From Pisolithus tinctorius (Eukaryota; Basidiomycota; Agaricomycetes; Boletales; Pisolithaceae), in contig JANFAH010000025.1 in the NCBI GenBank assembly GCA_024663395.1, forward strand, positions 682,001-746,000: a stretch of DNA of 64,000 nt, given 5' to 3'. Position 1 is the stretch's first letter; every line of letters starts with the position of its first letter. Shown here in pieces: positions 10,745 to 22,674 of the stretch. Position numbers and translations under genes: made by a program. Under the pieces are notes generated by a model. That model was not told where the DNA came from. It did not search any database and saw only the letters and a program-made list of their open reading frames with translations.

Positions 10745-12590
10745 CTAGGAAATATAATTGAAACATTCCTGCCATTTGTTTCCATGAACCATTTCACTCA
10801 AGTCCAGCTCCACACAACAACCACTAGGAATGATTAATTTGGTATGCATTGAATAAAATGGGGTCTGCAGAGATGTTGGTATCCATAGGAGCAACCTCCC
10901 TTGTGGGCCTCTGATCCACCCATCATGGTGCAGTAGGACTGGTTGGGTGATGTCCTCATATATGTGGTCATCAAGAAGTTGTCCAGTGTCAGATGATGCA
11001 TGTGATGAGACAGATGAAAAGCAAATGGGATGTGTCCCATAAATCTGAGTGGCTGTCAGAATAAAGTCAGACACTGTAACAGCATAAATACAGATAGCTG
11101 TGAATAATGTGCTCACCATTAACATGTAACATAGTAGGAATGCTATTTCCATCTCCAGAAATCTCAATATTTTTGCAATCTGAGCCAGAAATAATCTTAT
11201 TGGTATCAGAGGAGAATGAAACTGAGTTAGAATGCTGAGTATGCCCCTGAAGAGGGCTACCAACCTGAATTCCACTGCTTGCATTCCAGACCCTCACAGT
11301 ATTGTCCCCTGAGCCTGAAACAATCCTGTTGCCATCAGGGGAGAATGCAACTGAGGTGACCCAATTACTATGCCCCTTCAGAGGGCTGCCAATCTGAACC
11401 CCACTCTTTGCATCCCAGACCCTCATGGTTTTATCCCAAGAGCCTGAGACAACCCTGTTGCCATCAGGGGAGAATGCAACTGAGGTGACCCTACTAGTAT
11501 GCCCCTTCAGAGGGCTGCCAATCTGAACTCCACTCTGTGCATCCCAGACCCTCACAGTATTATCCCAGGCACCTGAGACAATCCTGTAGCCATCAGGGGA
11601 GAATGCTACTGAGGTGACCCTACTAGTATGCCCCTTCAGAGGGCTGCCAATCTGATCCCCACTCTTTGCATCCCAGACCCTCACAGTCTCATCCCAAGAG
11701 CCTGAAACAATCCTGTTGCCATCAGGGGAGAATGCAACTGACCTGACATGATGAGTATGCCCCTTCAGAGGGTTTCCAATCTGCACTCCACTCTTTGCAT
11801 CCCAGATCCTCACAGTCTTGTCCCAAGAACCTGAAACAATCATGTTGCCACCAGGGGAGAATGCAACTGAGGTGACATCCTGAGTATGCCCCTTCAGAGC
11901 AATACCAATCTGGAGTCCACTCTTTGTATCCCAGACCCTCACAGTCTTGTCCTCTGAGCCTGAGACAATCCTGTTGCCATCAGGGGAGAATGCAACTGCA
12001 CTGACCCAATTACTATGCCCCTTCAGAGGGCTGCCAATCTGGACACCACTCTTTGCATCCCAGACCCTCACAGTGTTGTCCCAAGACCCTGAGACAATCC
12101 TGTTGCCATCAGGGGAAAATGCAACTGAGGTGACACTGTAAGTACACTGCTGTAAGGCAAGCTGCACAGTTGGCCAGCCCTTCAAACCCCCTTGGGCAAC
12201 TTGTACAAGGTGGGAGAATTTGGGCATTAGTTGTCTGGACAACAAGGAAGTAGAAGGTGCAAGTGGCAGTGCAGACAGGTATAGGTGTGGTGCACTGCAT
12301 GAAATTGCTGTGGTAAAGGTTTGCAGAAGTTTGACCCCATCCATTGCTAATGCTGCTAGTACTTCACAGCCTGCATGGCCCTTTACATGGCATCAGATGA
12401 CATTCAATGTCACTTGCCAACTGGAGTACTTACCTGAAACCATTAGACTGTGATTGCAAGAGAGCATTCAGCACTTCCCAATGCTCCAAGAAGGCTGAGA
12501 GCCTCAATCCAGAACAGGATTTTTTCACTCTCTACAATGGCCTGCACAGATGTTACAAGGGACAAGTCAAACCTGGCCACCTCCAAATGC
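10400..12590. other. CpG-depleted zone covering the WD40 half of the NLR
   Basis: Almost no CG dinucleotides occur here, while TG and CA are abundant. Arg codons in the WD40 exon are AGG/AGA. CpG returns abruptly at about 12,592 (GCTTCGCCC) in the NACHT exon. The pattern resembles decay of methylated CpG, as in the transposon at 56,300-61,010, yet here the reading frame stays open. Confidence 0.8.
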
Positions 12591-15120
12591 TTCGCCCAGA
12601 ACTTGCATGAGTAGGACAAGTGTTGCGGAATATTTGACTTGATTCTCTCTGACAAGTCAGGAATTTGGGAGTTACTGAGGTACGAGTTTTCCAGCCCACA
12701 GACGTTGAAAGACAGTTCCCTGTACAGCACCTGTAGTGAGGCATGGGCAAGGTCACTTGAGTCGGAAGTGTCGATGAAGTAGGGCCCACTTCGTAAAGGA
12801 TCGGTTAGGAAGTCATTAAACGATGCATGGAGAGGTTGGACAGGCAAGGTGTGGTCAGAAATTCCACTCAGCACCGGAGCCATGAATTGAAGGATTATGA
12901 CTACGTCATAGTGCTCTTCCTCGCTTGGGAAGAGACTACGCATATGATTCAATGCCGCAATCGGCAAAGGTTCCAACATCGTCAGAAGCTGTCGCATAAC
13001 CGAGCGGAACCGCAGAAATGGTGTCCCCGACTTCGGCATGACGCTGTCTAGGATGGTAGAATACATGCCGTCCAAAAGTGTCTTTCCCTCGTCCGATGGG
13101 ACGGCTATCAGGCTCATGAATCGTTCTTCCACAGTTTGACCAAAGGCGCGACTCGGGTCGACAAACTCGCAGGCCAGACGTGCCCATTCGAACAAGCCAT
13201 TCGACTTGTGGACTATTCGCTGTATCCCCATGTGACCAATGGTATCTTTGAGGCTAAGAAGTTTCTTCGAAACAAATAAAGTGATGTCACGCTCCGCCAG
13301 CTCTGCAGGGACATCATCCAAACACATCGCTCTGACGTGGATGGCACCGCGTAGAGCACGTTCGATGTCCGGTAAAGGTCGGGACGTTAACAGGATGCGG
13401 AAATTCGAAGGTAGGTTTGCAGCTTCTGTTGATGTCAGAAGCAACAGAATATTCTCCCTCCATGAGACCCCGCCGCTTTCATCTAGTGCATCGATCACCA
13501 CCACTACATTCCCGACAATGCCACCAGCAGCCTCCGACAATGGCACCAAGATCAGTTTTTGCCACTGTTGCAACAAGTCGGGCGTCGTCTTCAGAGAGGG
13601 GTCCTCGGCGAGAACGCGGCCTATTGCTCGCCGGAACGCGGGGTAACGGCTGGCCAGATCGCGGGAAATAGTTGTCAACATCTTCTCTTCCCGACACTCA
13701 GCCTGCTTGGCACGGACAAAACAAAAGCAAGACCCAAGCCCTCCCACGTCCTTGAGCCAGGATGCAATGGTATGGGCGATTGCAGATTTGCCCCTTCCAG
13801 CCTGCCCGTGAAGCCATAAAATGCGTGGGGCCTCGGGGTGAGTATCATTGACCCAGTTGATGACGTCCTGCAGAATCTCTGTCCTCGTGTTCTCTAGGCA
13901 TTTCTTCATCGTATCCAAGCCCGCCCCACCTGCGTAAGCCATGCCTTCCATGTTCAGGTCCTCGAGAACGTGATACACATTGATATGGATGTCCCGGCTC
14001 TGGCGGTCTCGGTATTGCTGCATCAACTCGTCTAGCGTCTTGGTGTAGTCGCCGATGGCAGTCTGCGTCTCAGACATTATGTTCTTTCCGAGTCTCTTCC
14101 CTGAGAAAGTATGAGGTCGAAGTCTCAACGAGATAAAAACAGACGTACAAAAGCTTGTTGTTTCTGAATAGTCTCTGATAAACTGCACACAGGCACTGAT
14201 TACCTGCGCAATCTTCGCCAACGGGACTCTCATGGCATCAATGTTCTTGATGGTGTCGTCTTCCAAAAGGAATGCGTACACAAAACTGACTTTTTTCAAG
14301 AGCTCCAATATCGCACTATCTAGGTTCGCTTGCGTAATGATCAACTGGCGCAAGGGTGGTGTAAGTAAAGAAAGTAGATAAAGAACTTGGAGTCATACTT
14401 GGGAAGCGGCCGTGAGAATGCCCAACGCTATCTGAGCGTAGGGATGGACCTGCACGGGATCATTCAGTCGCGGGGCAGATGCCAGAGCAAACCTACGCAC
14501 GTTTGCAATGGTGGTGACTACATTGTTAAAGATTTTAAGAGGTTGGAGATAGGTGCTACTCAAGTTCTGAAGTTCGGCAACCGCGGTACTAGCTTGTGCG
14601 ACAGTGTTGACAGCAATTTCGCCAGCACGTGGGATGGGTTTCATGCTCTCGAAAACTTGTCGAGCAACATCGAGGTCATCACCCGCCAGAGCTGGCTCAG
14701 GATCAGGACCTGCTTTACTGGGCAGCCCTTGAGTCTATGAAAGATAAGCGCTTAGCAATATTGTTGCAGTGCCGGACGCCATAGAATACATACATCAACA
14801 TCTTGGGCAACTTGCCGTGGCTCTGGGTCTTCCTGCGCCCCTTCAGATACAATGGGATCGGCAGAGGAACTTGATGGGCTTCGGTGAGACCGGATGAGGC
14901 GACTTTTCATAGCAGCCAGTTTGCGCTTAAAGCCATGACTCGAACGCCCAGGATTCGATGCAATTGTTCCAACAGGATCCTGATACTGCCCTTGAGACTT
15001 ATGTTTGGCCGATCCATTAATCTGGTGCGCTGGCAAAAACAGATTGCTTACCGGAGGCACTGATGAGGGAGACTTTCCAACATATGGTAAACGATGTTTT
15101 TTGGGCTGGAGCCTGGCCAT
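10745..15120 (-). CDS. NACHT-WD40 NLR (STAND) receptor, copy B, complete
   Basis: Read from ATG 15120 (MARLQPKK). A basic Ser-rich N-terminus and helical exons (about 14,393-14,644, then LIITQANLD from about 14,347) lead to the NACHT exon (about 14,090-12,440). This carries the P-loop GQAGRGKS, Walker B VVVIDALDES and a winged-helix-like region. A GTAAGT donor near 12,433 joins it to the C-terminal exon (about 12,360-11,120) with seven near-identical WD40 repeats plus a degenerate eighth. A last exon, about 11,075-10,745, has HHDGWIRGPQGRLLLW and ends YIS-stop. The predicted protein is about 1,300 residues. Fungal NLRs with such homogeneous WD40 repeats, for example Podospora HET-E/HET-D, act in allorecognition; that function here is inference. 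Oddity: the 5' half has normal CpG content while the 3' half is almost CpG-free. The ATG present in copy A at the LIITQ exon is TTG here, which is harmless if the exon is spliced. Confidence 0.87.
11260..12140 (-). repeat. Array of near-identical WD40 repeats
   Basis: About seven units of roughly 126 nt (42 residues) lie inside the NLR gene. Each encodes the pattern FSPDGNRIVSGSWDNTVRVW, followed by DAKSGVQIG and PLKGH. Differences cluster at a few positions: the residue before D-x-TVRVW (SW, SE, SG, AW), and the stretch after the GH dipeptide (SNWV, TSRV, THHV, TQDV). This pattern fits concerted evolution with a few variable surface positions, as known for fungal NLR repeats. The repeats encode one beta-propeller. 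Confidence 0.9.
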
Positions 15121-16169
15121 TGAGGAATCGGTAGTTTGGATGCGATACGTACTGTGAGTTGGATTGCAATGTTGTTTGGGTATTAAGACGAGCAGTAGTA
15201 ATTGCGTGCTGTGTAGGTGTCTGGTGTACAAGTGTAGTTGGATTCTCATATATAGCCACACTCAGCTCGCTCGTTCTTCTGTCTCTGTCGCCTTCCCTCT
15301 TCCATCCCACCAAACTCCTCTCCCTCAAGCGTCGACCTTTCCCATCCCACCTCGCATGCCCGTGTGGAGTGTCACACCAGATAGTCAAATACCTTTATTG
15401 TGGGCCATAATCACCGAACGGCAACAACAGCGGGGGATATACCATTGTCGTACAAAGCGTGCAGAGACTCGTCTTCCACCACGCTCGCTCGGACTTCGCC
15501 ACCGGCCCTGTGTCTGCATACCGTTGAATTTATGAGTGGTACTGACTTGCCACCGAATACCAAGTAGCTGGGCCAAGGCGCAACGGCCCGCGAAACGCCA
15601 CGGTTCCCAGCTTAGGCATCGTCGACTGACAACACACCGTCCCGGGATTTCCACTCTGCTACACGTAAGCCTCCTATTTCCTCGTGATAGTATTCTGCAC
15701 TTTTCTTAGTGTTGTCTTGCCTTCGAGACAACCGCAACCAGTCACTAACTTCACTACAAACTCAGCTCCTCAATTCCCCGTGGAACTCCTTCCCTAGCAT
15801 CAATTCGGGCGCATTTCCCTGTGTAGCGTGCACGTCGGTGATGTCACCTGGAAACCATTGGCAGTAGACTTCCTCATCACATCCCTCACCCATTCCCGTA
15901 CATTGTCCGCGGTTATCAAGAAGCAAAATCAAAGCACAGATGAGGGAGGCGCTAGGGGAGGTTCCGGATGTGGTTGTCCCATACGTTGGTGCCGGCATGT
16001 GTCCTTCTACGAGTTTATCCCGGATACATCTGTGCACCTCGTCGGCGTTGAGGCAGGAGGCGAGGGTGCACACGGATAGATCGCTTCTGGTTCCCACTTC
16101 ATGCCTCGAGATGGCGAGGCGCACACACAGCGAACTGTACAAACGGGTAGGCACGTCTACATTTTCTGC

Positions 16170-16330
16170 AACCAACTCCGCCTCCCCTAAAGGTTCAACA
16201 TCACACTGCTCGTATTTGTCGCAGCTGACCGTTCTCCCGATACTGGCGCCGGGCTACTGGTTTTGATCAGTAACTACTATGGCACAACACTGATTCTGGG
16301 CAGAGCCTCGCAACGAACCATCATATGGCC
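16170..16330 (+). pseudogene. Relic of a second 7TM gene, block B
   Basis: This is the counterpart of 3,480-3,680. It reads FNITLLVFVAADRSPDT and LLVLISNYYGTTLIL on the plus strand only if a frame change near 16,185 is accepted (ASPKGS replaces ASPIAFN). It is further decayed than in block A. Confidence 0.55.
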
Positions 16331-16935
16331 AAACGCAGGGTGGGCGTCTGGAGGGCTCTTGTTAGTGGAGGGATGGGAGAGAGCGGAGCAGTGGTAGTTG
16401 GGACAAGGGATGTCACCCAGTTCAGAAGGCGTATCAGTGAGGTGCTGACGGACTCCAAGCAACTTGTCACACCCACAGAAGAGAAAAAGCATTTTATGGT
16501 GTGATTTCCAACCCTCCGAAATCAAAGTTCCTTTTGTGTCTCTCTTCAGCTACGGCGCGCTCGCTTACAACACTAGTTGAAGTGATAGGTTGCAACCGCC
16601 TACATACTGGCATGTATGGGATGTGACTAGTCCTAGGGGTTTGTGTTCTTGCTTTGTATATGTTAAAGTTCAAAAGTCAATGAATAAGAATAACGTACGG
16701 GAAACTGGTGCAAGACCATCAAGGACTGAAGCTCTGCCAGTGCACCTGTGCCCGGCATGGGGGATAGGTATGGTACTGGATGGGCAAGTTGTTGATTTGC
16801 GATGCCCTCCCGCATATCGCAGTATCATACAAGTAACTTCGTATAGTTCACCAATTTGCGAACGCCGTCGACATCATCTATGTAAGTTATTTAAGAAATG
16901 TCGTCTGCCAGTGGCCCAAGAGTGGAACCAGTATA

Positions 16936-18153
16936 TCATACGAAGGTATATTTGTTCGCTTTCTCCGAGGTGGAGAGCTGGTTGAGATTCGTCCCAATGT
17001 CCAAGTCTGCAGTGCCATGTGTGACTGACCCCTCGCCTACTAATACAATAGAGCTCCTAGTCTTCCCGCCAGAAACATGATCCTCTCCGAAGTTTGGTTT
17101 GCATGAGCTGAGAATACGTTCAGGTAATGGTTCGTTGCGAGTCCGAACCCACTCTGATCCCGAAGACCATAGTGTTGCGCACATTACCCCCATGATAGTT
17201 ACATAGCCGTTGATCAAGAGCAGCACTTCGCCAGTGGTCGGGATCCGGTCAGTCGTGATAAAGATGATTTGTGCAATGTTGAAGATGAGAGGGAAAACAA
17301 AATTGGCGACGGATATATAGAAGATTCGGCGGATACGGTCCGCAATGCTGCGCGCTGCACGTCGGGACATGCATGAGTTATTTATACCCCCACAGAGACG
17401 CACGGTGGTATGCTCACCTCTATTTATCGACAATGTGCGGATGTGGAGGTTGTAAAGGAAAAAGCTGACGGAGTACCTAGAAAAGATGTTCAATGGATCA
17501 CGTACAGTAGTAGCGGGACACCAACTTACAAGTTGTCGACGATTTGCATTGTCCACTCGGCGGTCATGTAAGGGTTACGGAACCAGGCACTGGACTCAGC
17601 GTTCTGAGTGAGAGCGTTAGTCGTTATCCCAGACCGAGCGCAGTCAAGAACGGCAACGGTCTGTGCAAAATGCTGCTTAGCAACGAAACTAAACGTTGAT
17701 GAAAAAACCCACGATAACGGCCACTCGGGCGCACTTGATGCAGAATGGGAGTGCAAAGATTTTCACTAGAGTGGCGGGAGGCGTACTGCCAAGGGGATAG
17801 AGAGCGAAGAGGCGAGTCAACAATATCGAGTCATACAGTAATGGCGAGAGGCAGAGGAAGACAACTGTCGCAACAAAGACACTTGCTGATACCTGGCTGA
17901 ATGGTTCCAATATGTACTTCAGGGTGGTCAAGCCCATCAAGACACCCATGGCTAGGACGTGACAGATAGCAAGCACATTTAGTCGGAATACGAGGCGGCG
18001 TCGAGACTCTTTGGTTGAGAGTGCAATAAGGACAACAAAGAGGGTAAACAGACAGGCAGAGAAAGCAGTGGTTACCACGATGTAGTCGAAGCCTGGACGT
18101 ACGGCGTTCACGAATGCAATAATGATAGCTTCTGAATCCGCCGTCGAGGACAT
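16936..18153 (-). CDS. Seven-transmembrane GPCR-like protein, copy B
   Basis: Starts MSSTADSEA at 18153 with the same exon pattern as copy A: a long first exon, a small exon with WFRNPYM and EWTMQIVDN, a short exon with SFFLYNLH, and a final exon ending KYTFV-stop at 16936. Residue changes against copy A are few and mostly conservative within helices, for example GQVSASVF to SQVSASVF. All donor and acceptor sites are kept. Seven or so helices and a hydrophilic C-terminal tail suggest a plasma-membrane receptor-like protein. Function is unknown; co-duplication with the NLR is the only contextual hint. Confidence 0.75.
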
Positions 18154-18686
18154 TTGTGGGGTGATGCACCTGAATGAATACGCACACATTAACTTAGATA
18201 TACTCTACCACATGTACTGGGTGATTGATCGTTGATTTGCACAGCCCATGATGGCAGAATCCATTTGGTTTGAATCCCTTGATGGATTAGTGGCCACGGA
18301 GGAAAAACCTAACAGTGAAACCATACGATTAACAATTGGACGCCTTTCCTCGTGGTTTAAGAGCGCTTTTCGTACTCCAGTGGCACCGTTAAGCTGTGTC
18401 CCATTCAGTCAGCCAGAAATGCGGATGAGATATGTGGGTGCTCCACTGGTACAACGGACTCAATAACACGCCTTGGAAACCTCGCGCCCAATTCGGAGCA
18501 TTGATGGAAGGTTGAGACACTGATTATCAAACACAAGAATCGGGATGCCGATTGTCAACAGCGTAGCCTCGAGAAGCAGGGAAGAATGGAAGAGCCTGAC
18601 GTGGTGGTCGCCGATGTTGCTGTGCACAAAGCAACTTGATGGACGAGAAATTACAAGTTGCAGTCAAGAACTGATGCAGACCTTGA

Positions 18687-19102
18687 TCTGAGATCCTCGT
18701 ACTGTAGACGTTTCGTAGCTTGGAACTTCGTATTCCCTAGAACGCCGTAACTGTGGGTAATATGCATCAAGGCAAAAGCTAAACCTCGGGCCGTCGAGCC
18801 CACGGGGGGTAGCCTCAGTGCTCCTTGCACATCGTGTATCTTCTCGTATCCTCGAAGGTTGCTGTCGTAGCTCCAATGGAATTCGTCTTACTCGTCTCAA
18901 TTGACCTTGTACTACTCGTCCAAGTCGGTAATCCATTTCATCACTGCCCATTCCCCCCACTCGTAATAACATTGTCATATCACATTGCGTAACTTCGCAT
19001 TGACGGCCCACTGTCTCTCCTTGTACGTCGTCGTAGATCGTCGTATCGCGACCACTTGGATGTCGGTCGCACTCCCTCGCATGTACCTGTTTTCCACTGG
19101 AG
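18687..19102. repeat. Dispersed repeat, copy 1, at block B/C junction
   Basis: About 415 bp matching 29,309-29,699 in the same orientation. Shared stretches include CGTAGCTTGGAACTTCGTAT, AAACCTCGGGCCGTCGAG and CCCCCCACTCGTAATAACAT. It begins at the exact base where homology between blocks A and B ends. No terminal repeats or coding domain were recognised, so its class is unknown. Confidence 0.75.
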
Positions 19103-19879
19103 TTATGTAACCTAGATGCAAGTAAAATGTCCTAAAATGGTCTTCTGGCACTCCTAATTTGGAATGCTGCCGGTATGCCACGCGACGTCATGTGACATGT
19201 CGGAGTTGCTCTCCCCTGCCTTGCTCACTGGCCCCTCCCTTTTCCATTTCCTCACGAAACAGCTTCGGCCTTCGCAGCGTCCACCGCCGGAAGGGTCTCA
19301 CGGAGAAATACTTTACTACGGGATCAAGGCAGGCGTCGGAGGAGACATAGCTGATAACACATTTTGGACGGTAACGGCCGACAAGTGTATCAAAGAGGGG
19401 ATAACACACAAGAAGTAGCCCGGGGCGACCGAGATATCTACTAAGGTAGGTCACTTTCGGTGAAACCCCCAAAATAAGACACCATCGTCGTAGGAGTCCG
19501 GCGGAAAACTGGCTTTTAGTATGTTCACTTAGACTCCGCCACACACATTGCCGGAAGGAGAGCTAAGAAAATGAGCGAAGCATACAACCGACGGAGGACC
19601 AGTTATCGAGCGCTCCGCCAGCCCCGTGCCTTCACAGGATTCTTTATGAGTCGTCCTAACTCTTGGGTGCACCAAGAAACGCCACAGTTCCCTAGTATCG
19701 CCGACCGTGACTAACTGTCGGATCTCTGCTGGGGTGCGCATAAGCCTCTGATTTCCAAGTGACGGCGTTCTGCACTTTTCTTAGTTCTTGATGGACCTGA
19801 AGGCTTTCGTCAGTAGCTCGTCTTGCGTTTGAGACATGAACAACCAGTCACTGATTTTTCTACAAACACGGCTCGATTT

Positions 19880-20060
19880 GTCTTACCTCTCGTGTTCAAC
19901 ATCGCACTACTTACATTTCTCGCGGCTGATCATTCCCCCACTATCGACACCGGGCTACTGGCCCTGATCAATAACTACGTCGCCGTCGTGCGCGTGTGAC
20001 ATTCGCAACACTCTAGTTTTCGGTGGTGGGCTCAACCTCGCAACGAACCATTACCCGACG
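19880..20060 (+). pseudogene. Relic of a second 7TM gene, block C
   Basis: Plus-strand translation gives FVLPLVFNIALLTFLAADHS followed by LLALINNYVAVVRV and a stop. This is the best preserved of the three relics and the clearest link to the helices of the minus-strand 7TM genes. No upstream exons are recognisable. Confidence 0.6.
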
Positions 20061-20730
20061 AAATGCTACGGCGCAAGGCGGTCATATGGAAGGCTTTTGT
20101 CAGTGGTAGGATGAGAGGGAGCGGAATAGTGGCAATTTGGATGAGGGCTGCCATGCTTGACCCGGCAAGTTGTCAGTGAGGTGCTGACGGATTCCAAGCA
20201 GCTTGCCACTGGCATACCGACCGAAAGAGGATAAGCATGTTATAATGTGATCCCTAACCTCCCAAAATCAATGCCCTACGACAACTTGTTCCGTGTATCT
20301 CTCTTCAGTCACGACACGCTCACTCTCGACACTTGTTGAAATAACAGGTTTTGCCCACCCGTATATTTGTGACCGCGTTCTCTGCATTAACGTATGTATA
20401 AGAGGTGATTGGTTATAGAGGTCTGTGTTCTTGTTCTGCGCGTGTTGAAGTGCTGAAGTCGACAAAATTGGTCAGTAGGAAGAACGTACCGGAAGCTGCT
20501 GTGAGACCCTCGAGAGTGGCCCGGGAGCACCACATATACCTGTGCCGCCACCAGCACACCACGAGCTGAATCTCTGCGGTCGCTGATTTAGTCTCCCTCC
20601 TGTGGATCGTAGTACTGTACAAGTTCCTTCGTATACATACAATAGTGCCACGCGTACACGGCTCATCGATACGTGAGCGCCGTCAACCATCGTCAAAGTT
20701 TACCGGTGCGCCGCGAATGGGACCGATAAG

Positions 20731-21940
20731 TCATACCAAAATATACCTATTCTCTTTCTCCGGGGTGGTGAGTTGTTTGGCGCCCATCCCAGTGTCCAAG
20801 CCCATCGTGCCGTGTGTGAAAAACCCTTTACCTACTGATACAACAGAGCTCCCACTCTCCCCGCCAGCAACATGATCTCTTCCAAAGTTTGGTTTACGCG
20901 AGTTGAGCATGCGTTCAGGTGATGGTTCGTTGTGGGTCCGAACCCACTCTGATCCCGAGGACCACAGTGTTGCGCACATTACCCCCATGACAGTTACATA
21001 GCTGTCGATCAAGAGCAGCACGGCGCCGTTAGTGGGGGACCGATCAGTCGTGATAAAGATGATTTGTGCAACGTTAAAGACAACAGGGAAGATAAAATTG
21101 GCGACAGATATGTAGAAGATTCGGCGGATACGGTCCGCAATGCCGCCCGCTGCGTGTCAGGAAATGCACGAGTTATTCACACCCCCACAGAGAAGCAGGG
21201 CGGTATGCTCACCTCTTTTTATCGAAGATGTGCGGACGTGGAGGTTGTAAAGGAAAAAGCTGACGGAGTACCTAGAAAAGATGTTCAATGGATCACATAG
21301 CAGAGGGATGCCAACTTACAAGTTGTCGGCAATTTGCATCGTCCACTCAGAGGTCATGTAAGGGTCACGGAACCAGTCGGTGGTCTCATCCTGAAGGACA
21401 GCCTCGCTCGTCATCCCAGACCGAGTGTAGCTATAGATGGCAATGGTCTGTGCAAAATGTTACCCAGGTATGATACCAAAGGTCGATGAAAAAACCCACG
21501 ATAACGGCCACTCGAGCACATTTGATGCAGAATGGGAAGGCAAATATCTTTACTAGAGTCGCGGCAGGCGTGCTGCCGAGGGGATAGAGCGCAAAGAGGC
21601 GAGTCAACAATATCGAGTCATACAGTAATGGCGAGTAGAAAAGGAAGATAACCAGAGAAATCAAGACACCCGCTGGCACCTGGCTGAATGGGCTTAATAT
21701 GGGCTCCACAGCGGCCCAGCCTATCAATACACCCATGGTTATGACGTGACGAATAGCAAGCGCATTTAGTCGGAATGCCAGGCGGCGTCGAGACTCTTTG
21801 GTTGAGAGGGCAATAAGGACCACAAAGAAGGTAAACAGACAGGCAGAGAAAGCAGTCGTTACAATGATATAGTAGAGGGCTGGACGGATGGCGCCTACGA
21901 ACGCAATAATGGTAGCCTCAGAATCCGTCGTCGAGGACAT
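20731..21940 (-). CDS. Seven-transmembrane GPCR-like protein, copy C (diverged)
   Basis: Starts MSSTTDSEATIIAF at 21940, the start that all three copies share. The conserved core (STKESRRRL, SPLLYDSILLTRLFALYPLG, CIKCARVAVI) is kept, while helix 4 and the loop before it differ strongly (WAAVEPILSPFSQVPAGVLI). Introns are at the same places and splice signals are present. The last exon ends KENRYILV-stop at 20731. The DWFRDPYM exon also differs from A and B. The gene appears intact and more diverged than A and B are from each other. Confidence 0.7.
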
Positions 21941-22200
21941 TTGAGGTGACGCACCTGAATGCATACATGCGCATAACACTAATATACTTTGCTACGTGCT
22001 GGATGACTGCCTGCGCTGATTTGCACAGCCCACGATGGCAGACTATTAGTCTAGACATAGTTAGTTCTCCTTCTATTGAGAAGACTAATCTGAGACTCTG
22101 AATCCATTGAAGGGTCAATGAAATCATACAATTAACAATTGGTCGACTTACCTCAAGGTTCAACAATGCCTTCCGTACTGGCGCCGTTCGTATCCCGCCT

Positions 22201-22674
22201 CAGTCAGCCAGAAAATGTGGGAGAGACACAATTGTGAAGATTCTGAATATCTCCGCAAGCTGGCAGGTTCATCGACACGCTTTCCTGCCACGCTATTCTA
22301 ACGGAATTTCAACAGCCTCGGTGCTCTCCTGTATGACTAACCATGGCCACCAATTGGTGAGTGGAACGCGGTTGGGTCGTATCAGCATTTGGTCGACGTT
22401 GACGTTGGCTGGTAGGCCGGCCCGCTAATGACTGTATGCAATGTTATGACTTGTGGCAGATCCATTGATGGGCTTACGGGCATCCAAAGCTTGAAAAGTG
22501 CAATATTGTGGTCGAGATATTGCCGAGCTATGTATATGGTTTCGCTATACACTATGTCGGACTGTGAGGACGACCAGCACATCGGTGGACGCGGATGCAT
22601 GCATCGATGTCATCACTACACCACGTCCGACAATAGTACACCAACAGTAAGGTACTCTGTCGCGCTTGTCCATA
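22201..22674. other. Intergenic stretch without recognised gene
   Basis: This lies between block C and the 3' end of the PTPA gene. Only short unsupported open frames were seen. Confidence 0.5.

Larger units (their letters stand above)
12831..18686. repeat. Segmental duplication block B
   Basis: The second copy of block A in the same orientation, holding the same three elements in the same order. It ends at the shared CCTTGA, immediately followed by the dispersed repeat at 18,687. A third, more diverged copy follows at about 19,130-22,200, so the arrangement is a tandem array. Confidence 0.93.
19130..22200. repeat. Segmental duplication block C, diverged and partial
   Basis: Matches the middle and right part of blocks A/B with more substitutions and indels. 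Included are the pyrimidine-rich stretch upstream of the NLR (about 19,200-19,260), the plus-strand relic (19,880) and the 7TM gene. The NLR itself is absent. Divergence suggests that C split off before the A/B duplication. Confidence 0.75.

Noticed and set aside
11947..12141. Plus-strand repeat-coded frame opposite the WD40 repeats
   Set aside because: It is the antisense of the WD40 units; its repetitiveness only mirrors them.
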